In this document: positions 52,524-60,697 of the stretch, in pieces | How the letters are laid out: every line of letters starts with the position of its first letter | Numbering within the stretch: the stretch's first letter is position 1 | Assembly: GCF_001270495.1 (NCBI RefSeq) | Contig: NZ_LGUR01000223.1 | Span: forward strand, 1 to 64,000 | From: Streptomyces viridochromogenes | Lineage (GTDB): Bacteria; Actinomycetota; Actinomycetes; Streptomycetales; Streptomycetaceae | Reading direction: 5' to 3' | DNA length: 64,000 nt | Made by a program: the position numbers and the translations under genes | The notes under the pieces: model-generated | What the model was told of the DNA's origin: nothing | Seen by the model: the letters and a program-made list of their open reading frames with translations, nothing else | The model's database searches: none

Positions 52524-52801
52524 CTGGTTCCTTCTCGGGTAGTCCGGACACCGGCTCGGCGACCGGTACGTCGGCGGGCGCGAAGGCGTCACCGCCGGGT
52601 ACGGGGCACCGGGGCACGTGTACGTGAGACGTACGCGCACGCTGTACCGGAGGAGTCCGGGGATACGGGGGATACGGCCGTACGGCAGGTACGGCCGGGG
52701 CCCGAGGCACGGTCGTCGTCGTCGACGACGGACATCAACGAACATCGACGGCGTCGACTGGTCGACGTCCGTGTCCGTACGGCCTCGGGAAACCAGCTGT
52801 C
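52524..52801. promoter_or_regulatory. intergenic region upstream of the sigma factor gene
   Basis: No gene was found in these 278 bases. They are rich in short palindromes: CGTCGTCGACGACG near 52717-52731, repeated TACGG units near 52672-52701, and a 6-base stem (GCTGTC/GACAGC, 52796-52813) whose loop holds the stop of the upstream gene. The stem could be a weak terminator; the rest may hold the sigma factor promoter, possibly autoregulated. Confidence 0.4.
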
Positions 52802-53524
52802 TCAGACGACAGCGATCCCCGCCGGAGGCCCCCGAGAAGTGATCGTGTGAACGAGCGGCAGCAGCCGCGGTGCCCGGTCGGAACGGCCGCGCCGCGGACG
52901 CAGACGCGGCCGGTGCGGCGGTACGGGCAGGTCGAGCGACACCCGCAGCGGGGCGGCCAGCCAGCCGGCGACGGCCCGCAGGATTCGGAACGCGGCACGC
53001 TCACCGTGGCCCAGCCACAGGCCACACAGCAGCGCGGCGAGGGTGTGGGCGGCGAACATGCCGAAGGAGGACGAGCCGGCCATGTCGTGGCCCAAGCCCA
53101 TGTGGCCGATGCCCGTGTGGCTCACGCCCATGTGGCCCATGCCCATGTGCTCCACGGACATAGAGCCCATGGAATCCATGGGCATCGAGCCCATGTGCTC
53201 CATGGACATGGGATCCGCGGAGCCCGCATGTGTGGGCATGGAGCCCATGTCGTGCGCGGTGGTGGCGGAGGAGGACTGCGCGAACTCGAAGGCCGCGTGC
53301 AGCCCGCCCTGGGCGACGACCACGACGGACACGACCAGCGGGAGTCCCCGCTCCCGGCCCGCCAGGCACCAGCCCGCGCCGCCCGTCAGGACGGCACCGG
53401 CCGCCAACGTCCACCACGGGACGCCCACGCCCGACATCAGAACGTGGCCGAGGGCAGCGAGCAGCACACAGACGGACGCGAACACCGCGGCCCGTATCGT
53501 GCGCACACCCCACCCAGCAGTCAT
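52802..53524 (-). CDS. membrane protein with Met/His-rich loop (DUF5134-like)
   Basis: A 240-residue membrane protein with about four to five spans: three near residues 9-80, one after the loop, and possibly one more. Between them lies an extraordinary loop (about residues 86-155) with repeated HMGS, HMGM and HMG units, holding more than 15 Met and about ten His. Such Met/His arrays bind copper in exported proteins. The C-terminal part is basic. ATG at 53524 follows GAGGG; further starts lie upstream at 53536 and 53581. The neighbours are a PCuAC-like protein and a copper ATPase, so a role in periplasmic-side copper binding or transport is likely. Confidence 0.82.
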   Translation of the reverse strand: MTAGWGVRTIRAAVFASVCVLLAALGHVLMSGVGVPWWTLAAGAVLTGGAGWCLAGRERGLPLVVSVVVVAQGGLHAAFEFAQSSSATTAHDMGSMPTHAGSADPMSMEHMGSMPMDSMGSMSVEHMGMGHMGVSHTGIGHMGLGHDMAGSSSFGMFAAHTLAALLCGLWLGHGERAAFRILRAVAGWLAAPLRVSLDLPVPPHRPRLRPRRGRSDRAPRLLPLVHTITSRGPPAGIAVV

Positions 53525-53683
53525 GACGGCCCTCATCCTCGCATCCTGGGCCCAGTCGTCACGGGTGGGTACGCACGACACCCCCGTCCCGCACTCAAGC
53601 CCAGAAGAGTGATACAGGACACATCGACAGGAGGGAACTGGGCACGCACGCCAACCGACAAGTTGAGGGTGTGAGCGCTGTCC

Positions 53684-54274
53684 TCAGTCGATCTCGCCGG
53701 GACGGACCACCATCGCCTGTACGTCGATCCGCCCTCCGCGCTCGAAGTGGAGTGTGAACGGCACATAGGTGCCCGTCTGCCACTCCGGTTCGGCCCGTAG
53801 CGTCACGTCGAGGCCGTACGGGGACATGGCGAGGCCGCCGTCGGCCGGGACGCGGGCCGAGTCCACCGTCTGTGCCGACGCCGCGTTGCCGCTGGTCATG
53901 CGGTGGCGGCTGAGCGTCATGTCACCCGCGACGGCGGACGACGTCACCTTCAGCAGCCGGTCGTCCGCACCCCCGGAGTTGGTGATCCGGAAGAACGCGG
54001 CGGTGTCCCGGACGTCGCCGTACGGCAGGAAGACCCGTCCGTCGGCTACCGCGATCCGCGCGGGGCTGCCCGCGCTGCCGGAGCCCACCCAGGTGGTCAG
54101 GCCGCCCAGGGCGACACCGCATGCGGCGATCGGGGCGAGCGCGGCGAACAGGCTCTCGGCGATCCGGCGGCGGGTCGGCCGCCAGGCCCGGGGGTCGGCC
54201 GTTCGCTCGGCCCGTCCCTCGGTCGCTCGTTCGGCGGTGGGTCCGGCAGTGGACGCTGCAGTGGGTGCGGTCAT
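53684..54274 (-). CDS. PCuAC-like copper chaperone domain protein
   Basis: A 196-residue protein with an N-terminal membrane anchor (about residues 38-58) and an extracytoplasmic cupredoxin-like PCuAC (DUF461) domain. The domain opens with VFLPYGDVRDTAAFFRITNSGGADDRLL and has LSRHRM, PADGGLAMSPYG and FTLHFERGG. In classical PCuAC the copper ligands follow H(M)X10MX21HXM; here the second His-x-Met is replaced (GLDV), so only part of the site is conserved. Its ATGA overlap couples it to the copper ATPase downstream. It may deliver copper to extracytoplasmic sites. The weakened motif leaves the affinity uncertain. Confidence 0.82.
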   Translation of the reverse strand: MTAPTAASTAGPTAERATEGRAERTADPRAWRPTRRRIAESLFAALAPIAACGVALGGLTTWVGSGSAGSPARIAVADGRVFLPYGDVRDTAAFFRITNSGGADDRLLKVTSSAVAGDMTLSRHRMTSGNAASAQTVDSARVPADGGLAMSPYGLDVTLRAEPEWQTGTYVPFTLHFERGGRIDVQAMVVRPGEID

Positions 54275-56649
54275 CGGGTACCTCCCTCGGTCGGAGCGGG
54301 CTTCGGGCCCCGGACACCGGCCTGCTCACGGCCGCGCCCCGCCGCCGTTGCCGGTGCCGGCTGCCAGGCCCGTAGCCGCAGGCTGTTGCCCACCACGAGG
54401 ACGGAGCTCGCCGACATGGCCACCGCGGCGACCATCGGGTTGAGCAGCCCGACCATGGCGAGGGGCACGGTCACCAGGTTGTAGCCGAAGGCCCACAGCA
54501 GGTTCGCGCGGATCGTGCCCAGGGCGCGCCGGGCGAGCCGGACCGCGTCCCCGAGGGCTTCGATGTCACCGCGCACCAGGGTGACGTCGGCGGCCCCGAT
54601 CGCGACGTCCGTGCCCGCGCCCATGGCGATGCCGAGATCGGCGCAGGCCAGCGCCGCGGCGTCGTTCACGCCGTCGCCGACGACCGCGACCCGGCGGCCC
54701 TGTTCCCTCAGCTCCCGTACGAGGGCGGCCTTGTCCTCGGGGCTGCGGCGGGCGTACACCTCGTCGATGCCGAGCGCGGACGCGACCGCCCGGGCCGGTT
54801 CCTCCCGGTCGCCGGTGGCGAGCACCGGGTGCACTCCGAGGCGCCGCAGGCGGTCCACGGCCCGGTAGCTGCCGGGGCGTACGACGTCCCCGATCTCGAT
54901 CAGCGCCTCCGTCGCCCCGTCGACGCGGACGACGACCGGCGTGTGCGCGGCCGACTCCGCCGCCGGGAGCGCGTCCGCCAGGGCCGAGGGCAAGTCGTCG
55001 TCCGGAGCGAGGACTTCGACCAGCCGGCCCTCGACCAGGCCGCGCACGCCCCGCCCCGCCTGCGCCCGGAAGTCGCGCACCTCGGGCGGCGGCCCCTGCT
55101 CGGGCAGGGCCCTTCGGGCATACGCGACGATCGCGCGGCCCAGCGGGTGTTCCGAGCCCTGCTCCACCGCACCGGCCAGCCGCAGCACGGCTTCCTTGCC
55201 GAGCCCACCGGGCACGGCCGTGACGCGGGCGACGCTCATGTGCCCGGAAGTGAGGGTGCCGGTCTTGTCGAGGACGACGGTGTCGATGTGCCGGAGCCCC
55301 TCCAGGGCCTGCGGGCCCCGGACCAGAACGCCGAGTTGGGCACCGCGTCCGGTGGCGGCCATCAACGCGGTCGGGGTCGCCAGACCCAGCGCGCAGGGGC
55401 ACGCCACGACGAGGACGGCCACGCAGGCGGTGATCGCCGCCTGCGGATCGGCTCCGGCCCCGAGCCAGAACCCGAGCACGGTGACGGCCAGCGCCAGCAC
55501 CACCGGCACGAACACCCCGGCCACGGCGTCGGCGAGGCGCTGCGCCCGTGCCTTCCCGGCCTGCGCCTCCGTCACCAGCCGTGTGATCCGCGCGAGTTGG
55601 GTGTCCACGCCCACGGCCGTGGCCCGCACCAGCAGCAGCCCGCCCGCGTTGACGGCACCGCCCACCACCGCCGAGCCGGGCCCGGTCTCGACGGGCTCGC
55701 TCTCTCCGGTGACGAGCGACAGGTCCACGGCGGAGTTGCCCTCCACCACGGCACCGTCGGTGGCGACGCGCTCGCCGGGGCGTACGAGGAAGACCTGCCC
55801 GACCGCCAACTCCTCGACCGGGATGAGGCGTTCGGTACGGTCGTCGTCACGTACCGACACCTCCTTGGCGGCGAGCCGGGCGAGTGAGCGCAACGCCGCC
55901 CCGGTGCCGTGGCGGGCCCGTGCCTCCAGGAACCGGCCGGCCAGCACGAACAGCGGGACGCCGACGGCCGCTTCGAGGTAGACGTGCGCGCTGCCCACAT
56001 CAGCGGCTCCGCCGGGGGCGCCCATGGCGGAGGGCAGCAGGCTGAACGGCATCCGCATGCCGGGCGTGCCCGCGCCGCCGAGGAACAGGGCGTACGCCGA
56101 CCAGGAGAAGGACGCCACGACACCCAGGGAGACCAGCGTGTCCATGGTCGCGGTCGAGTGGCGCAGCCCGCGCAGTGCGCGCACGTGGAAAGGCCAGGCA
56201 CTCCACACGGCGACCGGCGCGGCCAGGACGAAGCACAGCCACTGCCAGTTGCGGAACTGCCAGCCGGGCACCATGGAGAGCACGAGCACCGGCACCGCGA
56301 GCAGCGCGGTGATCAACAGCCGCTCACGCTCCTGCCGTACGCCCTCGCCCTGCCGGGCATCCGCGGACTCCCGTACGCCGGGCTCCCGGGCGCCCTTGGA
56401 CTCCCGTTTCCGCGGCGGCTCCGGCAACGCTGCCGTGTATCCGGCCTGTTCGACGGTCGCGACGAGTTCCTCGGGGCGGACGTCGGGCGGGTGGCTCACC
56501 CGGGCACGACCGGTGGCCAGGTTGACCGTCGCGGTCACGCCCGCCAGCTTGGCGAGCTTCTTCTCCACGCGCCGGACGCAGGCCGCGCAGGTCATCCCGC
56601 CGACGGTCAGGTCCGTGGTGGTCATCGGGGGTGCCGGTTCGATGGCCAT
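54271..56649 (-). CDS. copA: Cu(I)-translocating P1B-type ATPase
   Basis: A 792-residue heavy-metal ATPase. An N-terminal HMA domain has GGMTCAAC near residue 18-24, the membrane CPC motif (VVACPCALG) is near 418, the phosphorylation site DKTGTLT near 460, the SEHPLGRAI motif follows, and GDGVNDAAAL is near 660. The last membrane helices carry YNLVTVPLAM and MSASS, typical of Cu(I) (P1B-1) pumps. It exports copper from the cytoplasm. Its start overlaps the upstream small gene by one base (TGATG) and its stop overlaps the PCuAC gene, so the three are co-translated. Confidence 0.95.
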   Translation of the reverse strand: MAIEPAPPMTTTDLTVGGMTCAACVRRVEKKLAKLAGVTATVNLATGRARVSHPPDVRPEELVATVEQAGYTAALPEPPRKRESKGAREPGVRESADARQGEGVRQERERLLITALLAVPVLVLSMVPGWQFRNWQWLCFVLAAPVAVWSAWPFHVRALRGLRHSTATMDTLVSLGVVASFSWSAYALFLGGAGTPGMRMPFSLLPSAMGAPGGAADVGSAHVYLEAAVGVPLFVLAGRFLEARARHGTGAALRSLARLAAKEVSVRDDDRTERLIPVEELAVGQVFLVRPGERVATDGAVVEGNSAVDLSLVTGESEPVETGPGSAVVGGAVNAGGLLLVRATAVGVDTQLARITRLVTEAQAGKARAQRLADAVAGVFVPVVLALAVTVLGFWLGAGADPQAAITACVAVLVVACPCALGLATPTALMAATGRGAQLGVLVRGPQALEGLRHIDTVVLDKTGTLTSGHMSVARVTAVPGGLGKEAVLRLAGAVEQGSEHPLGRAIVAYARRALPEQGPPPEVRDFRAQAGRGVRGLVEGRLVEVLAPDDDLPSALADALPAAESAAHTPVVVRVDGATEALIEIGDVVRPGSYRAVDRLRRLGVHPVLATGDREEPARAVASALGIDEVYARRSPEDKAALVRELREQGRRVAVVGDGVNDAAALACADLGIAMGAGTDVAIGAADVTLVRGDIEALGDAVRLARRALGTIRANLLWAFGYNLVTVPLAMVGLLNPMVAAVAMSASSVLVVGNSLRLRAWQPAPATAAGRGREQAGVRGPKPAPTEGGTR

Positions 56650-56867
56650 CAGCCGCCGCTCCCGTGCCGCATGTCCATGTCCCCCATGTCCCCCATGTCC
56701 CCGTCCCCGGTGTCCGTGCCGCCGCCGTAGTCACTCCCACCGGAGCGGTGCATGCCGGGCGCGACGGGCCCGGCGGCGGCTCCGACGGCGTACGACACCG
56801 TGAAGATCAGGGCGAGCAGCAGCAGAAACCCGCAGAGGGCGGGCGGCACAAGTGGGGGTGGTTTCAT
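56649..56867 (-). CDS. small membrane protein with Met/Asp-rich tail
   Basis: A 72-residue protein with one membrane span (about residues 9-31) and a tail rich in Gly, Asp and Met (DGDMGDMGDMDMRHGSGG). The tail's Met and His residues suggest copper binding outside the membrane. It is the first gene of the copper operon, directly coupled to the ATPase. ATG at 56867 follows a good AGGAGG-like site. Similar small proteins accompany copper ATPases in actinobacteria; the function is not established to my knowledge. Confidence 0.8.
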   Translation of the reverse strand: MKPPPLVPPALCGFLLLLALIFTVSYAVGAAAGPVAPGMHRSGGSDYGGGTDTGDGDMGDMGDMDMRHGSGG

Positions 56868-56953
56868 CGACGGCCTCCTGACGCACGTACCGCTTCAGGA
56901 GTCGGACGCGGAGGGCCGGGAGTTCCCGGCCGCCGTAAACGCGGGGTAATACC

Positions 56954-57553
56954 TCAAGGCGAGGGGTCCTCGGGACCGGGGTGGCGGAGGCAGGAGGCGA
57001 CGACCACGAAGGGCCACAGGGACTGGAGGGCCGTCACCAGGCGTTCGGCGACGCCGTCGGCGCCACCCTGGTTCATTTCGAACATGAACCAGACGGCGCT
57101 GACGAGCATCAGCACGGTCGCCGTGAGGGAGGGCCCGGGCCGGAGCCCCCATGGTGCGGCCCGGCGCCGGTCGGCGGCCAGAACCGGCCATACGGCAAGG
57201 AGCGTGAAGCCGACCGCGACCGCCGAGCCATGGCGCAGGGAACCGCCGCTGCTCGGCGGCGGGAGGAGCGCCACGGCGCACGCGGCCACTCCCCCGGCGC
57301 CCAGCGCCACCCGTCCGGGGAGTGCGGCCGGGCGCAGCCCCAGGGCGGTGATCAGGTGGCAGACGCCCAGGGCGGCCAGCGCCCCGGTCATCACCCAGAA
57401 GCCCGCGGCGCCGTAGGCCGCGAGGACGCTGATCGTCTGTGTGGCGGGGTCGTAGGCGGGCCCTTCGAGCAGCGCCGCGATCGTCCAGCCGCCGATCAGC
57501 ACGACAGGCGCGCATCCCGACGAAAGCAGAGCCCATCTTGGGATAGATCGCAT
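56954..57553 (-). CDS. DUF998-like integral membrane protein
   Basis: A 199-residue membrane protein with about six spans, of the DUF998 type (opening hydrophobic helix, DPATQTISVLAAYGAAGFWVMTGA loop, later GFTLLAVWPVLAA). The function of the family is unknown. ATG at 57553 is used; a TTG one codon earlier is possible. The ribosome site is weak. It lies 86 bases upstream of the copper operon on the same strand but is not clearly linked to it. Confidence 0.75.
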   Translation of the reverse strand: MRSIPRWALLSSGCAPVVLIGGWTIAALLEGPAYDPATQTISVLAAYGAAGFWVMTGALAALGVCHLITALGLRPAALPGRVALGAGGVAACAVALLPPPSSGGSLRHGSAVAVGFTLLAVWPVLAADRRRAAPWGLRPGPSLTATVLMLVSAVWFMFEMNQGGADGVAERLVTALQSLWPFVVVASCLRHPGPEDPSP

Positions 57554-57809
57554 CAAGTCACCGTAGATCGGCCACTCGGTCCCTCGGCTCTTCCGTCACC
57601 GGCACGCGCACGCCGTGTCGTCGGCCGGCGTCTCGGTGCCGTTCCAGGCGATGGACGGCGGGGCGGAACCCGCAAGCGAACAGCCCTGCTCACATCGAAC
57701 AAATCGACCGTAAACGCCAGGCCGCGCCACCCCTTCCGGCACATAGAAATATCCACCAGCATGAAGGGCCCTGCCCGGGGCGGCAGGGTCTAGTGCTGGG
57801 GGTAAGGAC

Positions 57810-58298
57810 ATGCAGCGCACCATGGGGAAGCAGGCCGTCGAGTGGCTCGCCGCGGCTGCCGCGGATCCTCGGTCGTGCAAGCGGCAGTGGGACCAGGGCG
57901 CGGACGCGGTGCTGCTGGAGGCCGGCCGGATCTGGGACGTGCTCAGCGTTCCCGAACAGATCGGCCTGAGCGCCCTGGATCGCCTGAGACGGGCGCGCCC
58001 GCGGGCATCCGGCCCCGTCCTGGTGAACAGCGGGGCGCGCCGCGTCGGCTTCTTCCTCCCGCCCGATCCCGTCAGCGACTGGGTCGGGCCCGGCGTACGC
58101 CATGTCGGCAGGGGATCATGGGTCGCCGTGCCGCCGCCGTACCAGTCCGCCGGCTGGCGCCTGGACTGGCTGCTGCCGCCCGACGGGACCGGAGTCCTGT
58201 ACGACCCCGCCGCAGTGGAGTGGGCGCTGCGACAGGCCGGCGGCGCTCGTACCGCCCTGACGCGGGTCAGTCGGTCGGGCGGGGAGCGGCCACGCTGA
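57810..58298 (+). CDS. PrimPol-like small protein, copy 1
   Basis: A 162-residue soluble protein. The order of blocks (AVEWLAAAAADPRSCKRQW, RIWDVLSVP, VGFFLPPD, RHVGRGSWVAVPPP, WLLPPDGTGVLYDP) resembles short Streptomyces proteins annotated as bifunctional DNA primase/polymerase N-terminal-like. The acidic catalytic residues of true PrimPol enzymes are not evident. A close paralogue lies at 60698. ATG at 57810 follows GGGGGTAAGGAC. Its last 32 bases overlap the convergent gene at 58267. Function unknown. The 256-base gap upstream, shared with the divergent membrane protein gene, shows no recognised motif. Confidence 0.7.
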   Translation: MQRTMGKQAVEWLAAAAADPRSCKRQWDQGADAVLLEAGRIWDVLSVPEQIGLSALDRLRRARPRASGPVLVNSGARRVGFFLPPDPVSDWVGPGVRHVGRGSWVAVPPPYQSAGWRLDWLLPPDGTGVLYDPAAVEWALRQAGGARTALTRVSRSGGERPR

Positions 58299-58671
58299 CG
58301 CGCCCGTTCCTGCCGCTCCACTCCCACAGGTCCACCGGCCCGGGAAGGCCCCGGGGCACGACTACGGCCGGTACCCGCTCGGCCGGCTCGACGTGCCGGT
58401 CACCCGCCGGTTCGGTGCCGGCCACCCTGGCCAGCCCGGTGAACCTGCCGACCGCCCAGGAGGTGACGGCCTGACCTTGTCCATCGCCGGTGCCCACGCA
58501 TTCCCACCAGGTGTCACGGCGCTCAGGTACCGCACGCCCCTTGGCATGCCACTCCGCGACCAGAGCCGCGTAGATCGACGGCTGGCTCCGGACGCCGGTG
58601 GCCGGTACGACGTACGACACGGGTGCGGCGGCGCCTCCGAGGCCACGCCGCGCCGTCTCAAGTCTGTCCAT
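58267..58671 (-). CDS. hypothetical protein
   Basis: A protein of about 134 residues I do not recognise. High third-position GC supports coding. A characteristic block is IYAALVAEWHAKGRAVP, followed by ERRDTWWECVGTG. The start is uncertain: ATG 58671 lacks a ribosome site, whereas GTG 58620 has GGAGG at a rather long spacing and would give 117 residues. It overlaps the end of the convergent PrimPol-like gene by 32 bases. Similar small proteins occur scattered in Streptomyces; no function is proposed. Confidence 0.55.
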   Translation of the reverse strand: MDRLETARRGLGGAAAPVSYVVPATGVRSQPSIYAALVAEWHAKGRAVPERRDTWWECVGTGDGQGQAVTSWAVGRFTGLARVAGTEPAGDRHVEPAERVPAVVVPRGLPGPVDLWEWSGRNGRVSVAAPRPTD

Positions 58672-58816
58672 GCCGGAGCAACGCCGAGGCGTGCGCCGGT
58701 GGTACGCCCGCCGCCGCCGCTGCCACCCAGTCGAGTGAGACCGTCCCCCGGATGGAGTCATGCGCCACACACACCGCCCGACGCCGTCCGCCTCGATCGA
58801 GACAGGAGCCGCTTCC

Positions 58817-58972
58817 ATGGACCGGAACGACAGTGACGACACCCCCGACTGCCCGTGGTGCGCCGCGCTGCGTGAGACGAGCCCGTCACCGACGGCGCAG
58901 CCGGCCACATCGCCGGGACGACGGTATGACCCGTATGTCTCGGGCACCCAGTACGACAGTGACGACTGGTGA
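58817..58972 (+). CDS. small acidic protein with CPWC motif
   Basis: A 51-residue acidic peptide. The ATG at 58817 follows AGGAG 8 bases upstream. It begins MDRNDSDDTPDCPWCAALRE and ends YDSDDW, with a Pro/Ser/Thr-rich middle. The CPWC pair could bind metal or form a disulfide. It may be a small regulatory protein or a peptide precursor, but no modifying enzyme is adjacent. Confidence 0.5.
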   Translation: MDRNDSDDTPDCPWCAALRETSPSPTAQPATSPGRRYDPYVSGTQYDSDDW

Positions 58973-58993
58973 GGGCAGGGGCGGCGATGAGGG

Positions 58994-59067
58994 CCGGAAC
59001 AGTCCGGTCCTGAACAGCCAGTCCTGAACAGCCCGGTCCGGAGCAGCCCGATCCGGAGCAGCCCGGC
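58994..59067. repeat. five degenerate 15-bp tandem units after the phosphatase stop
   Basis: Five units of 14-15 bases related to CCGGAGCAGCCCGGT abut the stop codon of the phosphatase gene (minus strand). They could be a degenerate tandem duplication of the 3' end or a stem-rich transcript end. No standard terminator is seen. Confidence 0.65.
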
Positions 59068-60360
59068 TCAGCGCTGCGCCTCGTGACCGCGCGGGGAGCG
59101 CTGGTGCAGCTGGGCGGCGAGTACCGCGACGTCGTCCTCGGCGTGCCGGGCGTCGAGGCGGGCGAGCGCCGTGTCGATGACGTCCTCGACCCCGGTGGCG
59201 GACGCGAAGCCGACGCCGATCAGCCGGTCCAGGGACTGATCGATGTCCTCACCGCGGTGCTCGACGAGCCCGTCGGTGAACAGCAGCAGCGTCTGGGCCG
59301 GGTCCAGTCGCCAGGTGGCCGGCTCATAGCCGCCGAGGCCCGTCCCCAGGGGCGGGCCGACCGGGACCGACAGGAGTGAGGCGCGGCCCTCCGCGTCGAT
59401 CACGGCCGGGGGCAGGTGACCGGCGCTGGCCAGGGTCACCTGGCCGCGGTCGGGATCGACGCGGGCGATCAGACACGTCGCCGGGCGGCGCTCCGGTTCG
59501 GCGGAGGCGGTGTCGTCGAGCTGGCGCAGCACACGGTGCGGCGGAAGGTCGGCGGAGGCGATGTAGCGCAGGGCGGAGCGGTACGCGGTCATGTCCACGG
59601 CGGCCTCCAGGCCGTGCCCCATGACGTCCCCGACGACGAGCAGTGTCCGGCCGAAGTGCAGCCGGACGGTCTCGCACCAGTCGCCGCCGACCAGGGTGCT
59701 CTGCCCGACGGGCAGGTAGCGGATGGCGACGTCCAGGTTCGGGTGCGGACGCCCGGGCTCGGCGAGCAGAGCGCGCTGGAGCTTGCCGACGATGCCCCTG
59801 ACCCGGTCGTGCTCCCGGGCGTGCCGGATGTGGGAGGCGGCACGTTCGGCGAGGAGGGCGAGCAGCTCCGTGTCCGCCCGGGTGTACGGCGCTCGCTCCC
59901 GGGCACAGACCAGCACGCCGTAGCGGTGTTCGTCGGTGGCCAGCGGCACGCAGACCGCCGGCCGGGCGCCGCCGTACGCCGGACAGGGAGCCTCGTCTCC
60001 GCCCCGCGGCACCGCCGCCTCCCGTGCTGCCGCTGCAGCCCACCGCACAGGGGGCAGCATCGCCGGGTCGCCGTGGACGGCCTCGTACGCCGACCCGGCC
60101 TCGTCTCCGCCGCGCAGCACCGCCGCCGCACCGCCCGTCTGCCCACCCGCCTGGCCGCCCGTCCGCCCGGCGGCCTCCCTGGTCAGCTCCGCGCAGGTGG
60201 CGCCCTCGTCCAGCGTGGTACCGATCCGGGCCACCGCCGCACGCAACGCCGTCAGCCGGGACGGCGCATCAAGGTCCTGCTCGGGTGTGCCACCGGACGG
60301 GACGGGCTCCGTCGTGGCCGGTCTGCGAAACCTCTGCAACCAGCGCACCACACCAAACAC
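59068..60360 (-). CDS. GAF-SpoIIE (PP2C-type) serine phosphatase
   Basis: A 430-residue cytoplasmic protein. A GAF-like sensor covers about residues 36-195 and a PP2C/SpoIIE phosphatase domain about 210-420. Metal-binding aspartates lie in VGGDWCE, VGDVMGHG and LFTDGLVE, all conserved. These proteins dephosphorylate anti-anti-sigma factors or similar partners. The N-terminal part has an Ala/Gly-rich insertion between residues 65 and 80. It starts at GTG 60360 with only a weak ribosome site. No cognate anti-sigma or STAS protein is adjacent. Confidence 0.9.
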   Translation of the reverse strand: MFGVVRWLQRFRRPATTEPVPSGGTPEQDLDAPSRLTALRAAVARIGTTLDEGATCAELTREAAGRTGGQAGGQTGGAAAVLRGGDEAGSAYEAVHGDPAMLPPVRWAAAAAREAAVPRGGDEAPCPAYGGARPAVCVPLATDEHRYGVLVCARERAPYTRADTELLALLAERAASHIRHAREHDRVRGIVGKLQRALLAEPGRPHPNLDVAIRYLPVGQSTLVGGDWCETVRLHFGRTLLVVGDVMGHGLEAAVDMTAYRSALRYIASADLPPHRVLRQLDDTASAEPERRPATCLIARVDPDRGQVTLASAGHLPPAVIDAEGRASLLSVPVGPPLGTGLGGYEPATWRLDPAQTLLLFTDGLVEHRGEDIDQSLDRLIGVGFASATGVEDVIDTALARLDARHAEDDVAVLAAQLHQRSPRGHEAQR

Positions 60361-60697
60361 CCTAGAGGGTCACAAAAGCACACAAAGGTCGGATGGCGAC
60401 ACGGGCGGCGGGGGCGGCGGGGACGGCCAAGGGCGGGCAGAGACAGAGCAGCGACGGCCAGAGACAGGTGAGGACGGACAGGGACAGGTAAGGGCAGGCG
60501 GGAGCAGGCAGGCGGCAGGCACGGGCAGGCGGACGTGGGGAGCACGGGGGCGCACGTCCCGCATATATCTGCCGGTTTGATGCGCGGGCGCTCGCCCCAT
60601 ACGGGGAATTGAGCCCCCGCCGTATGGCCGCACCACCTGGCACCCGGTGCACTGAGGCCTCCATCCCGCGATCGTCGGCACCACAAGGAGGCTCTTC
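60361..60697. other. intergenic region with purine-rich GGCAGG/GACAGG repeats
   Basis: No gene is called in these 337 bases. The plus strand at 60430-60535 is purine-rich with many imperfect GGCAGG, GGACAGG and GGGACAGG units; its translations are low complexity. The last 60 bases lead to the ribosome site AAGGAGG of the next gene and should contain its promoter, but no clear -35/-10 pair is visible. Confidence 0.6.

Noticed and set aside
58994-59067. CRISPR-like array
   Set aside because: Units are 14-15 bases, contiguous and without spacers; no cas genes.
60252-60686. Minus-strand gene upstream of the phosphatase
   Set aside because: Mostly encoded by the purine-rich repeat tract, low complexity and overlapping the phosphatase start.
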